From: Limnohabitans sp. 2KL-51
GTDB taxonomy: Bacteria > Pseudomonadota > Gammaproteobacteria > Burkholderiales > Burkholderiaceae_C
DNA: 64,000 nt
NCBI RefSeq assembly: GCF_003063645.1
Contig: NZ_NESJ01000010.1
Coordinates: 1 to 64,000, forward strand
Reading direction: 5' to 3'
The translations under genes and the position numbers were made by a program. Shown piece after piece: positions 1-8,861 of this stretch; within the stretch, counting starts at the first letter, position 1, and the number at the start of each line of letters is the position of its first letter. Under the pieces are notes generated by a model. It was not told the DNA's origin and ran no database searches. It saw only the letters and a list, made by a program, of their open reading frames with translations.

Positions 1-213
1 GCCTTCAGGGGCAGATAAGTCATGACTTGCGCAAAGACGAGTTGACCCGAGTGCATGCCTGTCCCCAGCAGATGAGATCCGCCGAGCATGCCCCAAGTCC
101 GGAAAACGATTCAAATCGTGGACAAGGGAAAAGTCAGATTTATTTAAATAAATCATGGGGTTACGTTAAGTCTGATGGCAAACGTTGGGACACTAGTGAA
201 AAAGGATCAATTC
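1..213. other. Window edge and leader upstream of glmM
   Basis: No complete gene is supported here. Frame 1 is open from the window edge to a TAA at 16-18, so the first bases may be the last codons of an upstream gene. glmM often follows folP in this group, but six codons are too few to identify anything. The rest is leader sequence with a short AT-rich patch near 139-155. The open frame starting at 27 runs into glmM in another frame and looks like a shadow. Confidence 0.4.
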
Positions 214-1542
214 ATGGCACGGCAATATTTCGGGACAGACGGCATTCGCGGCACAGTGGGGCAAAGCCCGATCACCCCCGATTTTATCTTGCGCTTGGCT
301 CACGCGGTCGGCCGTGTCTTGAAGACCCAGGAGGCGCATCCTGTGGTTTTGATCGGTAAAGACACCCGCATTTCCGGTTACATGCTCGAAAGTGCTCTGG
401 AGTCGGGCTTCAACTCGGCAGGGGTAGACGTGGTCTTGCTCGGGCCTGTGCCCACTCCCGCTGTGGCTTATCTGACACGGGCGCAACGCGCTTCCTTAGG
501 CGTCGTCATCAGCGCCAGCCACAACCCGTTTGCAGACAACGGCATCAAATTCTTCAGCGCTCAAGGTCAGAAATTGCCTGACGTCTGGGAGGAAACGGTT
601 GAGGCCCGGTTGCTGGAGGCTCCTGTTTGGGTGGATTCGGCCGCCCTCGGCAAGACCCGGCGTTTGGACGATGCGGCAGGCCGTTACATTGAATTTTGCA
701 AAAGCACTTTCTCCAACGACCTGACCCTCAAGGGACTGAAGATCGTGGTGGACGCGGCCCACGGAGCGGCTTACCAGATCGCGCCCAAGGTCTTTCACGA
801 GTTGGGGGCCGAGGTGGTCGCCATCGGTTGTGCGCCCGATGGCCTGAACATCAACAAGGGCGTCGGTGCGACCCACCCCGATGCGCTGGTGCAGGCCGTC
901 AAGGACCACCGGGCCGATTACGGTGTGGCCCTCGATGGCGATGCTGACCGCCTTCAGCTGGTGGATGCATCGGGGCGCTTGTTCAATGGTGATGAATTGT
1001 TGTACCTGATGGTCGCCGACCGTTTGGCTCGGGACGAAGCTGTGCCCGGTGCCGTGGGCACCTTGATGACCAATCTGGCGGTAGAGATTGCCCTGCAAAA
1101 ACGAGGCGTGCAATTTGTGCGGGCCAAAGTGGGAGACCGTTACGTGTTGGAGGTCTTACACGACAAAGGTTGGTTGCTCGGTGGCGAAGGCTCGGGCCAC
1201 TTGCTGGCCTTGGACAAGCACACCACGGGAGATGGTCTGGTCAGTGCTTTGCAAGTGCTGCAAGCCTGTGTAAGCAGTGGTCGGACCATGGCGCAGCTGC
1301 TCGAAGGGGTCAGTCTCTTTCCGCAAACCTTGATCAATGTGCGCCTTTCGCCCGGTTTTGATTGGCAAGGTCACGCTCCTTTGTGGGCGGCCAAACAAGC
1401 CGTCGAGGCCGAGTTGGGCGATTCCGGGCGGGTTTTGATTCGTGCCAGCGGCACCGAACCCTTGGTCCGCGTCATGGTGGAGGCCCGGGATGCGGCGCAG
1501 GCGCGTCAATGCGCTGAACGGATTGCGGCGACCTTGGTATGA
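214..1542 (+). CDS. glmM: Phosphoglucosamine mutase GlmM
   Basis: Interconverts glucosamine 6-phosphate and glucosamine 1-phosphate in the cytoplasm, the step before UDP-GlcNAc for peptidoglycan and lipid A. The 442-residue protein has the alpha-D-phosphohexomutase layout: N-terminal GTDGIRG; active-site loop ISASHNP with the phosphorylated serine at residue 102; metal loop DGDADR with Asp241, 243 and 245; sugar loop GEGSGH; C-terminal phosphate loop RASGTEP. All catalytic positions are present and the length is normal. The ATG at 214 is chosen over an upstream in-frame start at 175 because AAGGA lies 7-8 nt before it and homologues start [10 protein letters not shown]. It converges with ppsR, about 100 bp apart. 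Confidence 0.97.
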   Translation: MARQYFGTDGIRGTVGQSPITPDFILRLAHAVGRVLKTQEAHPVVLIGKDTRISGYMLESALESGFNSAGVDVVLLGPVPTPAVAYLTRAQRASLGVVISASHNPFADNGIKFFSAQGQKLPDVWEETVEARLLEAPVWVDSAALGKTRRLDDAAGRYIEFCKSTFSNDLTLKGLKIVVDAAHGAAYQIAPKVFHELGAEVVAIGCAPDGLNINKGVGATHPDALVQAVKDHRADYGVALDGDADRLQLVDASGRLFNGDELLYLMVADRLARDEAVPGAVGTLMTNLAVEIALQKRGVQFVRAKVGDRYVLEVLHDKGWLLGGEGSGHLLALDKHTTGDGLVSALQVLQACVSSGRTMAQLLEGVSLFPQTLINVRLSPGFDWQGHAPLWAAKQAVEAELGDSGRVLIRASGTEPLVRVMVEARDAAQARQCAERIAATLV

Positions 1543-1646
1543 GGCCCCCTTAACTGTTCAGTTCCACGTTCGATTGGGGCCGGACTTGGATGTGCACGCC
1601 CAACTCATGTGGTGGGGCATGTCAAAGTTCTTTGAGGGCGTCTTTT

Positions 1647-2477
1647 TTAGTAGATCAGCCGGTCCGGCTTGATCTCTTGCAAGATCGTGGTGGCGATTTC
1701 TTCGATGGACTTGGTCGTAGTCGACAACCAACGGATGCCTGATCGGCGCATCATGGCTTCACCTTCAGAGACTTCCATACGGCAGTTTTCAAGGCTGGCG
1801 TAACGCGAGTTGGGGCGGCGCTCCGTGCGGATTTCTGACAGACGCTCCGGTTGAATGCTCAGGCCAAAGATTTTCGAGCGATGTGGCATCAGCGCAGGCG
1901 GCAGCTGTTTGCGCTCAAAGTCCTCCGGGATCAAAGGGTAGTTGGCCGCTTTCAAGCCGTGCTGCATCGCCAAATAAAGGCTGGTGGGGGTTTTGCCGCT
2001 GCGACTCACACCCACCAAAATGACATCCGCCGACTCCAGATCGCGATTCGATTGACCGTCGTCGTGCGCCAGCGAAAAATTGATGGCTTCGATCCGGTCG
2101 TGGTATTCCTTGCTTTTGCTCACATCTGAAAAACGTCCCACCCGGTGGTGCGACTTGATGCCGAGCTCGGCTTCGAGTGGATTGACAAATGTACCGAACA
2201 TGTCGAGCAGCATGCCCTGGCAATGTTCTTGAAGCACTTTGAGGACATCCATGTTCACCAGGGTGGTGAACACAATGGGTTTGGTGCCTTCCGTATCGGC
2301 GGTGTGGTTGATCTGCCGCACCGCTTGGTGCGCTTTGTCGATGGTGTCTGTAAATGGCAATCGAACATGGCGAGACTTCATGTCGAATTGGGCCAGGATG
2401 GCGTTGCCAAAAGTTTCGGCGGTGATGCCTGTGCCGTCAGATACGAAAAATACAGTGCGTTTTGGCATGCTCGTCAT
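1647..2477 (-). CDS. ppsR: PEP synthase regulatory kinase/pyrophosphorylase PpsR
   Basis: Bifunctional DUF299-family enzyme. Family members inactivate PEP synthase by ADP-dependent threonine phosphorylation and reactivate it by phosphate-dependent removal of that phosphate. The 276-residue protein has the family N-terminus ([12 protein letters not shown]) and a P-loop GVSRSGKT in its second half; the length is typical. It is transcribed divergently from ppsA, its expected target, with 135 bp between the start codons, so the two are probably co-regulated. The start is either the ATG ending at 2477 or an in-frame ATG nine bases downstream (ending at 2468). Neither has a strong Shine-Dalgarno sequence. 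Confidence 0.94.
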   Translation of the reverse strand: MTSMPKRTVFFVSDGTGITAETFGNAILAQFDMKSRHVRLPFTDTIDKAHQAVRQINHTADTEGTKPIVFTTLVNMDVLKVLQEHCQGMLLDMFGTFVNPLEAELGIKSHHRVGRFSDVSKSKEYHDRIEAINFSLAHDDGQSNRDLESADVILVGVSRSGKTPTSLYLAMQHGLKAANYPLIPEDFERKQLPPALMPHRSKIFGLSIQPERLSEIRTERRPNSRYASLENCRMEVSEGEAMMRRSGIRWLSTTTKSIEEIATTILQEIKPDRLIY

Positions 2478-2612
2478 TTATTTCAATTGCTGGGGTCAAC
2501 ATGACCCCTAAAATCAGTCAATTATCCACCGCTGTCCGCTCGGGGTTCTATTCAAAGAACAACACAACCCTGGCCTGCACCATGGAGCCGGGTTTTAACT
2601 TTGGAGCTTTGC
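2478..2612. promoter_or_regulatory. Divergent ppsR-ppsA control region
   Basis: This 135-bp gap must hold the promoters for both divergent genes. GGAG at 2603-2606 is the ribosome binding site for the ppsA ATG at 2613, with 6 nt between. A near match to a DnaA box (TTATCCACC, one base off) is at 2522-2530; it may be chance. No clear consensus promoter was picked out by eye. Confidence 0.4.
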
Positions 2613-5003
2613 ATGTCTGATCTTTTCAGTGAGACCGCTTTGGTCGTTCCCTTTGAGTTGTTGCGCATGTCCGACGTCGAGTCGGTCGGGGGCAAAAACG
2701 CCAGCTTGGGGGAGATGATTTCCCAATTGCCTTCGGGCGTGCGTGTGCCCACGGGCTTTGCCACCACCGCTCACGCTTTTCGCCAGTTTTTGGCGTTTGG
2801 TGGCCTGACCGCGCGCATCAATGCCCGACTAGATGCCCTGGACACTGAGGACGTGCGCGCCTTGGCCGCAGCGGGTGCCGAAATCCGCGGCATGGTCGAA
2901 GCCCAGCCCTTTCCCATTGACTTGGAAAAAGCCATCCGCGATGAGTTTGTGCGCTTGCAGGGCAACAACCCGGAGTCTTCGTTTGCGGTGCGTTCTTCGG
3001 CCACTGCCGAAGATTTACCCGATGCCTCATTTGCCGGTCAGCAAGAAACCTTTTTGAACGTGGTCGGTATCGACGATGTTCTTCATAAGATGAAAGAGGT
3101 GTTCGCCTCTTTATACAACGACCGCGCCATCAGCTACCGCGTGCACAAAGGCTTTGCCCACGCCGACGTGGCGTTGTCAGCAGGCGTGCAGCGCATGGTG
3201 CGCTCTGATTTGGGTGCGGCGGGCGTCATGTTCACCATCGATACCGAGTCGGGCTTCGAAGACGTGGTGTTCATCACCTCCAGCTACGGTTTGGGCGAGA
3301 CGGTGGTGCAGGGTGCAGTGAACCCTGATGAGTTCTATGTCCACAAGCCGATGCTGGCAGCCGGCAAGCGCAGCGTGATCCGTCGCAACCTGGGCTCCAA
3401 GCTCATTGAGATGGTGTTCGCCAGCGCGCAAGAAAAAGCTTCTTCGGGCAAGCTGGTCAAAACCACCGACGTGCCCACCGAGCTGCGCAACCGCTACAGC
3501 CTGACCGATGATGAGGTCGAGCAATTGGCCCGCTACGCGGTGGTCATCGAACAGCATTACGGTCGCCCCATGGACATCGAGTGGGGCAAGGATGGCACCG
3601 ACGGCTTGCTTTATATTTTGCAGGCCCGCCCAGAGACCGTGAAAAGCCAGGCCAAAGGCACGCCCGAGCTGCGCTACAAACTCAAAGGTAAAAGCGCCAT
3701 CTTGGCTGAGGGCAGGGCGATTGGTCAAAAGATTGGCACCGGCCCGGTTCGCCTGGTTCACCACATCAGTGAGATGGACCAAGTTCAGCCGGGCGATGTG
3801 TTGGTGACTGACATGACCGACCCCAACTGGGAACCGGTGATGAAGCGCGCCAGCGCCATCGTGACCAACCGAGGTGGACGAACTTGCCACGCCGCCATCA
3901 TTGCTCGCGAGCTGGGCATTCCTGCGGTGGTCGGTTGTGGCAATGCCACCGAGCAATTGACCGAAAGCAGTCTGGTCACTGTCAGCTGCGCCGAGGGCGA
4001 TACCGGGCACATTTACGATGGACTGCTCGAAACCGAAATTAGCGAGATCCAGCGTGGCGTGCTGCCTGAGATCAAAACCAAAATCATGATGAACGTGGGC
4101 AATCCCCAACTGGCCTTTGACTTTGCCCAGCTGCCCAATGCCGGCGTGGGCTTGGCCCGTCTGGAGTTCATCATCAACAACAACATTGGCGTGCATCCCA
4201 AGGCCATCCTGGATTACCCCGCCATCGATCCAGATCTAAAAAAAGCAGTGGAGTCGGTAGCCCGTGGCCACGCATCCCCCCGCGCTTTTTACGTTGACAA
4301 GGTCGCCGAAGGCGTGGCCAGCATCGCCGCGGCCTTCTGGCCCAAGCCGGTCATCGTGCGACTGTCGGACTTCAAGAGCAACGAATACCGCAAGCTGATT
4401 GGCGGCAGCCGCTACGAGCCGGAAGAAGAAAACCCGATGCTGGGTTTTCGGGGTGCTGCGCGCTACATCAGCGCAGACTTCGGCGAGGCTTTCGCCATGG
4501 AGTGCGAAGCCCTTAGGCGGGTACGAAGCGAGATGGGCCTGACCAATGTGCAGATCATGGTGCCCTTTGTGCGCACCTTGGGGCAAGCCGAGAAGGTCAC
4601 GCAACTGCTGGCCAGCCAAGGTCTGCGCCGTGGCGAAAACGAGCTCAAGGTGATCATGATGTGCGAGGTGCCGAGCAACGCCATCCTCGCTGAGCAGTTT
4701 CTTGAGTTTTTTGATGGTTTCTCGATTGGTTCGAACGACCTGACTCAGCTGACTTTGGGTTTGGACCGCGACTCAGGCATGCCGCTTTTGGCTGCTGATT
4801 TTGACGAGCGTGATCCTGCCGTGACGGCCTTGATTTCTCAAGCCATCAAGGCCTGCTTGTCCAAAGGCAAATACATTGGTATTTGCGGTCAAGGCCCATC
4901 GGATCATCCGGACTTTGCGCATTGGTTGATGGACCAAGGCATCAGCTCGATCTCGCTGAACCCGGACACTGTCATCGAGACTTGGACAAATCTGGGACGC
5001 TGA
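2613..5003 (+). CDS. ppsA: Phosphoenolpyruvate synthase
   Basis: Converts pyruvate, ATP and water to PEP, AMP and phosphate, the entry to gluconeogenesis from three-carbon acids. The 796-residue protein shows the family order: N-terminal ATP-binding domain (about 1-350), central swivelling phosphohistidine domain with GGRTCHAA (His426), and C-terminal PEP/pyruvate barrel with [11 protein letters not shown] and catalytic Cys758 in [10 protein letters not shown]. Length and motif spacing are close to the E. coli enzyme. The ATG at 2613 follows GGAG by 6 nt; an upstream in-frame TTG at 2601 overlaps that site and is not favoured. Its regulator ppsR is divergent and next door. Confidence 0.97.
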   Translation: MSDLFSETALVVPFELLRMSDVESVGGKNASLGEMISQLPSGVRVPTGFATTAHAFRQFLAFGGLTARINARLDALDTEDVRALAAAGAEIRGMVEAQPFPIDLEKAIRDEFVRLQGNNPESSFAVRSSATAEDLPDASFAGQQETFLNVVGIDDVLHKMKEVFASLYNDRAISYRVHKGFAHADVALSAGVQRMVRSDLGAAGVMFTIDTESGFEDVVFITSSYGLGETVVQGAVNPDEFYVHKPMLAAGKRSVIRRNLGSKLIEMVFASAQEKASSGKLVKTTDVPTELRNRYSLTDDEVEQLARYAVVIEQHYGRPMDIEWGKDGTDGLLYILQARPETVKSQAKGTPELRYKLKGKSAILAEGRAIGQKIGTGPVRLVHHISEMDQVQPGDVLVTDMTDPNWEPVMKRASAIVTNRGGRTCHAAIIARELGIPAVVGCGNATEQLTESSLVTVSCAEGDTGHIYDGLLETEISEIQRGVLPEIKTKIMMNVGNPQLAFDFAQLPNAGVGLARLEFIINNNIGVHPKAILDYPAIDPDLKKAVESVARGHASPRAFYVDKVAEGVASIAAAFWPKPVIVRLSDFKSNEYRKLIGGSRYEPEEENPMLGFRGAARYISADFGEAFAMECEALRRVRSEMGLTNVQIMVPFVRTLGQAEKVTQLLASQGLRRGENELKVIMMCEVPSNAILAEQFLEFFDGFSIGSNDLTQLTLGLDRDSGMPLLAADFDERDPAVTALISQAIKACLSKGKYIGICGQGPSDHPDFAHWLMDQGISSISLNPDTVIETWTNLGR

Positions 5004-5035
5004 ACCTGAGGTCTCCACATGATTAGGACAAGGCG

Positions 5036-7162
5036 ATGAACCAACCCCTTGACGTCGCCATGTCTTCGGCTTATCGCTGGCGACTGCACCGCAACGTCCT
5101 GATTTATGTTGTTTTTCTTCTGAGTTTGATCGGGGTGATGGCCTGGGCTGAGCGTTCAGGCCTGTCGCGCAACTTGATCGGCCCGATCTTTCTGTTCAGT
5201 ACGGTCATGATCTACGCGCTGATCGGAATCGCGGGCAGAACCACGAACGAGGACGAATATTACGTGGCCGGTCGGCGTATCCCGGCCATGTACAACGGCA
5301 TGGCCACGGCGGCAGACTGGATGAGCGCGGCCTCGTTCATCAGTCTGGCGGGGGCGCTGTACCTGCAAGGCTTTTCCGGCAGCGGCAACCAGCCTGGTGG
5401 CCTGGCCTATGTGATCGGCTGGACCGGCGGTTTTTGTTTGGTGGCTTTGTTGATTGCCCCTCAATTGCGTGCCATGCGCTTGTACACCTTGCCCGACTAC
5501 TTCGACCAGCGCTATGGCGGTCGATGGCCACGAGTGATTGCGGCACTGGCCTCTGTGCTGTGTTCGTTCACCTATGTGGTTGCCCAGATCTATGGCATTG
5601 GTCTGATCGCTTCAAGACTCACCGGTGTGCAATTCGAAATTGGTATTTTGTTGGGCTTGGGCGGTGTTTTGCTGTGCTCTTTTCTGGGAGGGATGCGGGC
5701 CATCACCTGGACCCAAGTGGCGCAGTACATCATGCTGCTGTTGGCCTTTCTCATTCCGGTGTCCTGGCTGGCTTACAAACAGCTGGGCAACCCTGTGGCA
5801 CCTTGGGTCTATGGTGCGCAGTTGTCGGCCATTGCCAGCATCGAAAAGCGCCTGATGGACGACCCGGCCGAGCTGGAAGTGCGCCGCGAATACGCTCAGC
5901 GGGCCAAACTCTATGCTGTGCGCTTGCAAGATGTGGACGCTGCCATGGTCGATCTGCGACAGGAATTGGAGGAAAAAATCCGCTTACTCAAAGCGCAGGG
6001 GGCTGACTTCGCGATCATTGCCCAAGTCCGCCGAGAGCTGCTGGCTGTGCCGAACGAAGCCTCTGCTGCACGCGAGTTGTGGACCCGTGCGAAGCACGAC
6101 AACCTGGAGCGTGCGCGGCCTTTGGGCGGCATGCCGCCGCATGCGCAGGCTTTCACCGGGGAACCCGATGGCGGGCTGGCCCAGGAAAAACTGTTCAGTG
6201 AGTCGCGCTTGAATTTTTTGGCCCTGGTGTTTTGCCTAATGATTGGCACGGCAGGATTGCCGCATTTGTTGACCCGCTTCTACACCACGTCTTCGGTATC
6301 CGAAACGCGCAGTTCAGTGGCCTGGTCCTTGTTTTTCATCGGCCTCATTTACCTGAGCGTGCCCGCTTTGGCTGTTTTGGTGAAGTTCGAGGTGCTCAAT
6401 ACCTTGGTGGGCAGCAGCTTTGCCGACTTGCCCAGTTGGATGGCGCAGTGGGCCAGGTTGGACTCGGCCTTGCTGTCGTTTTCGGACGTCAACGGTGACG
6501 GTATTTTGCAACTGGGTGAGCTCAAACTCGGGGCAGACATGATCATGTTGGCCACGCCCGAATTGGGCGGAATGCCGTTTGTGGTGTCTGGGTTGGTGGC
6601 AGCCGGCGGGCTGGCCGCCGCTTTGTCGACAGCCGATGGTTTGCTGTTGACGATCAGCAATGCTTTGGTGCGCGACATGCGGCCCAATGGCGTCAATGGC
6701 CCCAAGTCTTCGGAAGGGCGTGTGATCCTGTCCAAGTTCGCTTTGCTGGCGGTGGCCATGCTGGCGGCGGTGGTGGCTGCTTTCAAGCCCGCAGAAATCC
6801 TGGCTTTGGTGTCGGCCTCTTTTTCGCTGGCTGCATCCGCCTTTTTTCCAGGCATGGTGCTGGGTATGGCCTGGCATCGGGTGCATCGTGCGGCGGTGGT
6901 GCTGGGTATGTTGTCGGGTTTGGGGGTGACGATTTTTTACATGGTGGTCAATGCCCCTGGTTTCCGCCATTTTTGGGATTTGGACCCTCATGGCGGCTTG
7001 TGGTGGGGTATTCAGCCCTTATCTGCAGGCGTTTTTGGGGTCCCTGTTGGTTTTGTGGTCATGGTGCTGGCCACCTGGCTGATCCCGCAGAGCCTGATGG
7101 GCCCAAACCTGCGTTCACAGGCGCCCCAGGCCGATCCGTCCAATAACTATCCGGGACTGTGA
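5036..7162 (+). CDS. Large sodium:solute symporter (VC_2705-like, SSS family)
   Basis: Inner-membrane secondary transporter of the solute:sodium symporter family. A first hydrophobic helix around residues 20-42 is followed by family sequence (DEYYVAGRRIPA, then TAADWMSAASFISLAG). At 708 residues it is longer than the usual roughly 500-550, because a charged, heptad-like stretch at about residues 265-385 interrupts the membrane core and is likely cytoplasmic. A second odd element is an EF-hand-like loop, DVNGDGILQLGE, at residues 484-495. The substrate cannot be read from sequence; acetate and other short carboxylates are typical for relatives. It follows ppsA by 32 bp, which would fit uptake of a gluconeogenic acid, but that is inference. 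Confidence 0.85.
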   Translation: MNQPLDVAMSSAYRWRLHRNVLIYVVFLLSLIGVMAWAERSGLSRNLIGPIFLFSTVMIYALIGIAGRTTNEDEYYVAGRRIPAMYNGMATAADWMSAASFISLAGALYLQGFSGSGNQPGGLAYVIGWTGGFCLVALLIAPQLRAMRLYTLPDYFDQRYGGRWPRVIAALASVLCSFTYVVAQIYGIGLIASRLTGVQFEIGILLGLGGVLLCSFLGGMRAITWTQVAQYIMLLLAFLIPVSWLAYKQLGNPVAPWVYGAQLSAIASIEKRLMDDPAELEVRREYAQRAKLYAVRLQDVDAAMVDLRQELEEKIRLLKAQGADFAIIAQVRRELLAVPNEASAARELWTRAKHDNLERARPLGGMPPHAQAFTGEPDGGLAQEKLFSESRLNFLALVFCLMIGTAGLPHLLTRFYTTSSVSETRSSVAWSLFFIGLIYLSVPALAVLVKFEVLNTLVGSSFADLPSWMAQWARLDSALLSFSDVNGDGILQLGELKLGADMIMLATPELGGMPFVVSGLVAAGGLAAALSTADGLLLTISNALVRDMRPNGVNGPKSSEGRVILSKFALLAVAMLAAVVAAFKPAEILALVSASFSLAASAFFPGMVLGMAWHRVHRAAVVLGMLSGLGVTIFYMVVNAPGFRHFWDLDPHGGLWWGIQPLSAGVFGVPVGFVVMVLATWLIPQSLMGPNLRSQAPQADPSNNYPGL

Positions 7163-7171
7163 TGTTCAGGC

Positions 7172-7177
7172 TATAAT
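7172..7177 (+). promoter_or_regulatory. Candidate -10 box of the rpsF operon
   Basis: A perfect TATAAT lies just after the symporter stop and about 80 bp before rpsF. No good -35 hexamer is visible 16-18 bp upstream, so this is a plausible but unproven promoter for the rpsF-priB-rpsR-rplI operon. Confidence 0.4.
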
Positions 7178-7193
7178 TATGGGCTTCGCCTTG

Positions 7194-7220
7194 CTGCACC
7201 CCGACAGACGCTGGGGGCAG
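7194..7220 (+). promoter_or_regulatory. Leader hairpin before rpsF, possible S6:S18 autoregulatory site
   Basis: CTGC-A-CCCC at 7194-7202 pairs with GGGG-GCAG at 7213-7220, leaving a bulged A and a ten-base loop. Many bacteria carry a hairpin in the rpsF leader that binds the S6:S18 complex for feedback control. The position fits, but the match to the known motif (a CCG in the bulge) has not been tested by alignment. Confidence 0.35.
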
Positions 7221-7257
7221 CTATTCCAACCATTTGGGTTAACCTCAAGGAGTCTCA

Positions 7258-7623
7258 ATGCGTCATTACGAAATCATTTTGCTGATCCATCCTGATCAGT
7301 CCGAACAAGTGCCGGCCATGCTGGAGCGCTACAAAGGCATGATCACTGCCGGCGGTGGCAGCATTCACCGTGTGGAAGACTGGGGCCGCCGTCAGTTGGC
7401 CTATCAGATCAACAAACTGGGCAAAGCGCACTACCTGTGCGTGAACATTGAAGCCGACCAAGCCGTGATGGCCGAACTCGAGCACGCCTTCAAGTTCAAC
7501 GATGCCGTGCTTCGTCACCTGACGGTGCTGAAGAAAAAAGCCGACGCCGGTCCTTCCTCTATGATGAAGACGGTCGAGCGCGAAGAAGCCCGCAAGTCAC
7601 AACAAGCCGAATTCGCCGCTTGA
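7258..7623 (+). CDS. rpsF: 30S ribosomal protein bS6
   Basis: Small-subunit protein that pairs with bS18 on 16S rRNA. The 121-residue sequence has the family fold signature ([17 protein letters not shown], then [18 protein letters not shown]) and a charged C-terminal tail. AAGGAG lies 5-8 nt before the ATG. It is the first gene of a four-gene operon with priB, rpsR and rplI. Confidence 0.98.
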   Translation: MRHYEIILLIHPDQSEQVPAMLERYKGMITAGGGSIHRVEDWGRRQLAYQINKLGKAHYLCVNIEADQAVMAELEHAFKFNDAVLRHLTVLKKKADAGPSSMMKTVEREEARKSQQAEFAA

Positions 7624-7640
7624 CACGTGCCTGTTGAGGA

Positions 7641-7928
7641 GTGAACCGTACCGAACTGAAAGCCTGTATTGCCGAGCACGCCGCTTTGCGATATACCCCC
7701 GCTGGTTTGCCTGCTCTTGATTTGATTCTGGAGCACGCCTCTGAAGTACAAGAGGCCGGTCAAATGCGCAAAGTCCAGTTGAAACTTCGTGCCTTGGCCA
7801 TCGGGTCATTGGCCGAAAGACTGGCCAAGCAAGCGGTAGGCAGTGTCTGGACGTTTCAGGGCTTTTTGGCCACCCCTCGACAAGGCAAAAGTGTCGTGTT
7901 GCATATTCAAGAGTTTCAGCAAGATTAA
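7641..7928 (+). CDS. priB: Primosomal replication protein N (PriB)
   Basis: Single-strand DNA binding protein of the OB-fold family that joins PriA and DnaT in restarting stalled forks. The 95-residue protein contains the betaproteobacterial signature [13 protein letters not shown] and ends in HIQEFQQD. Its place between rpsF and rpsR is diagnostic. It starts with GTG at 7641; the purine-rich GAGG sits almost directly against this codon, an unusually short spacing, so translation may be coupled to rpsF, whose stop lies 17 nt upstream. No other in-frame start fits the family N-terminus. Confidence 0.92.
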   Translation: MNRTELKACIAEHAALRYTPAGLPALDLILEHASEVQEAGQMRKVQLKLRALAIGSLAERLAKQAVGSVWTFQGFLATPRQGKSVVLHIQEFQQD

Positions 7929-7942
7929 TTTCAGGAGGCCCC

Positions 7943-8224
7943 ATGGCCACGTTCAAAAAATTCAACAAAGACAAGCGCCCTAAGCGCAACACCCAGTCAC
8001 TGCTGTTCAAGCGCAAGCGTTTTTGCCGCTTCACGGTGACTGGCGTCGAAGAAATCGACTACAAAGATGTGGACACCTTGCGTGACTTCATCGCCGAAAA
8101 CGGCAAAATTATCCCTGCGCGCCTGACTGGCACCCGTGCCATTTTTCAGCGCCAGCTCAACACCGCCATCAAGCGTGCACGCTTCTTGGCCATGTTGCCC
8201 TACACCGACCAGCACAAAGTCTAA
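7943..8224 (+). CDS. rpsR: 30S ribosomal protein bS18
   Basis: Small-subunit protein, partner of bS6. The 93-residue sequence carries the conserved core [10 protein letters not shown], a [11 protein letters not shown] segment and the basic [12 protein letters not shown] region near the C-terminus. AGGAGG precedes the ATG by 5 nt. It has a longer, basic N-terminus than the E. coli protein, as is common in this class. Confidence 0.98.
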   Translation: MATFKKFNKDKRPKRNTQSLLFKRKRFCRFTVTGVEEIDYKDVDTLRDFIAENGKIIPARLTGTRAIFQRQLNTAIKRARFLAMLPYTDQHKV

Positions 8225-8235
8225 GGAGTCCAACC

Positions 8236-8688
8236 ATGCAAATCATTCTGCTCGAAAAGGTTGTGAACCTGGGTAATCTGGGCGATATCGTCAAGGTCAA
8301 AGACGGCTACGCTCGTAACTTTCTGATCCCCCAAGGTCGTGCACGTCGTGCGACCGAAGCCAACAAGGCTGAGTTCGAAGCTCGCCGCGTTGAATTGGAA
8401 AAGGCCGCTGCTGCCAAATTGGCCGAAGCCCAGGCCCAAGGCGAGAAATTGTCTGGCCTGGTGGTCAAGTTGTCGCAAAAAGCCGGTGTGGATGGCCGTT
8501 TGTTTGGTTCCGTGACCAACCACGACATCGCCGAAGAGCTGAACAAGCAAGGCTACAAACTTGTCAAGTCCCAGATCCGCATGCCTCACGGCCCCATCAA
8601 GGTGGTGAGCGACTCCACAGTGTCGGTGGCATTGCACACCGACGTGGTGGTGGACTTGACCGTGACGGTGTACGGCGAAACAGCTTGA
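8236..8688 (+). CDS. rplI: 50S ribosomal protein bL9
   Basis: Large-subunit protein with two globular domains joined by a long helix. The 150-residue sequence shows the N-terminal domain ([30 protein letters not shown]), an alanine/glutamate-rich connecting helix around residues 42-75, and the C-terminal domain. AAGGAG lies upstream of the ATG. It is the last gene of the operon and is followed by a strong terminator. Confidence 0.98.
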   Translation: MQIILLEKVVNLGNLGDIVKVKDGYARNFLIPQGRARRATEANKAEFEARRVELEKAAAAKLAEAQAQGEKLSGLVVKLSQKAGVDGRLFGSVTNHDIAEELNKQGYKLVKSQIRMPHGPIKVVSDSTVSVALHTDVVVDLTVTVYGETA

Positions 8689-8705
8689 TTTTCGTTGCGT
8701 TCTGA

Positions 8706-8741
8706 AAAGCCGTCGGGCCTTGTGCCTGGCGGCTTTTTTTA
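8706..8741 (+). terminator. Intrinsic terminator after rplI
   Basis: AAAGCCGTCGGGC pairs with GCCTGGCGGCTTT around a short loop and runs into a T-tract. It ends the rpsF-rplI operon. Confidence 0.9.
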
Positions 8742-8792
8742 TTTGGCATCGTGATCTGACTTTTACAGAACAGCACACCGGATGCACAGAGC

Positions 8793-8801
8793 TTATCCAC
8801 A
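8793..8801 (+). promoter_or_regulatory. Perfect DnaA box upstream of dnaB
   Basis: TTATCCACA matches the DnaA consensus exactly and lies 60 bp before the dnaB start codon, between the rplI terminator and dnaB. A single box does not make an origin; it could link dnaB expression to DnaA. About 0.5 exact matches are expected by chance in a window this size on both strands. Confidence 0.4.
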
Positions 8802-8861
8802 GCCTTATCTCAAACTTGCAGCGTTTTTGCGACTACCATGGTCTTTTGAGGCCTTTTAACC

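Noticed and set aside
27..359. Open frame of 110 codons at the left edge
   Set aside because: It overlaps glmM in another frame, has no family features and no ribosome binding site.
1543..1581. GGCCCC/GGGGCC inverted repeat between glmM and ppsR as a terminator
   Set aside because: The loop is about 26 bases and there is no T-run.
3177..4196. 339-codon frame antisense to ppsA
   Set aside because: ppsA is certain, and the antisense frame is a shadow of its GC-rich third positions.
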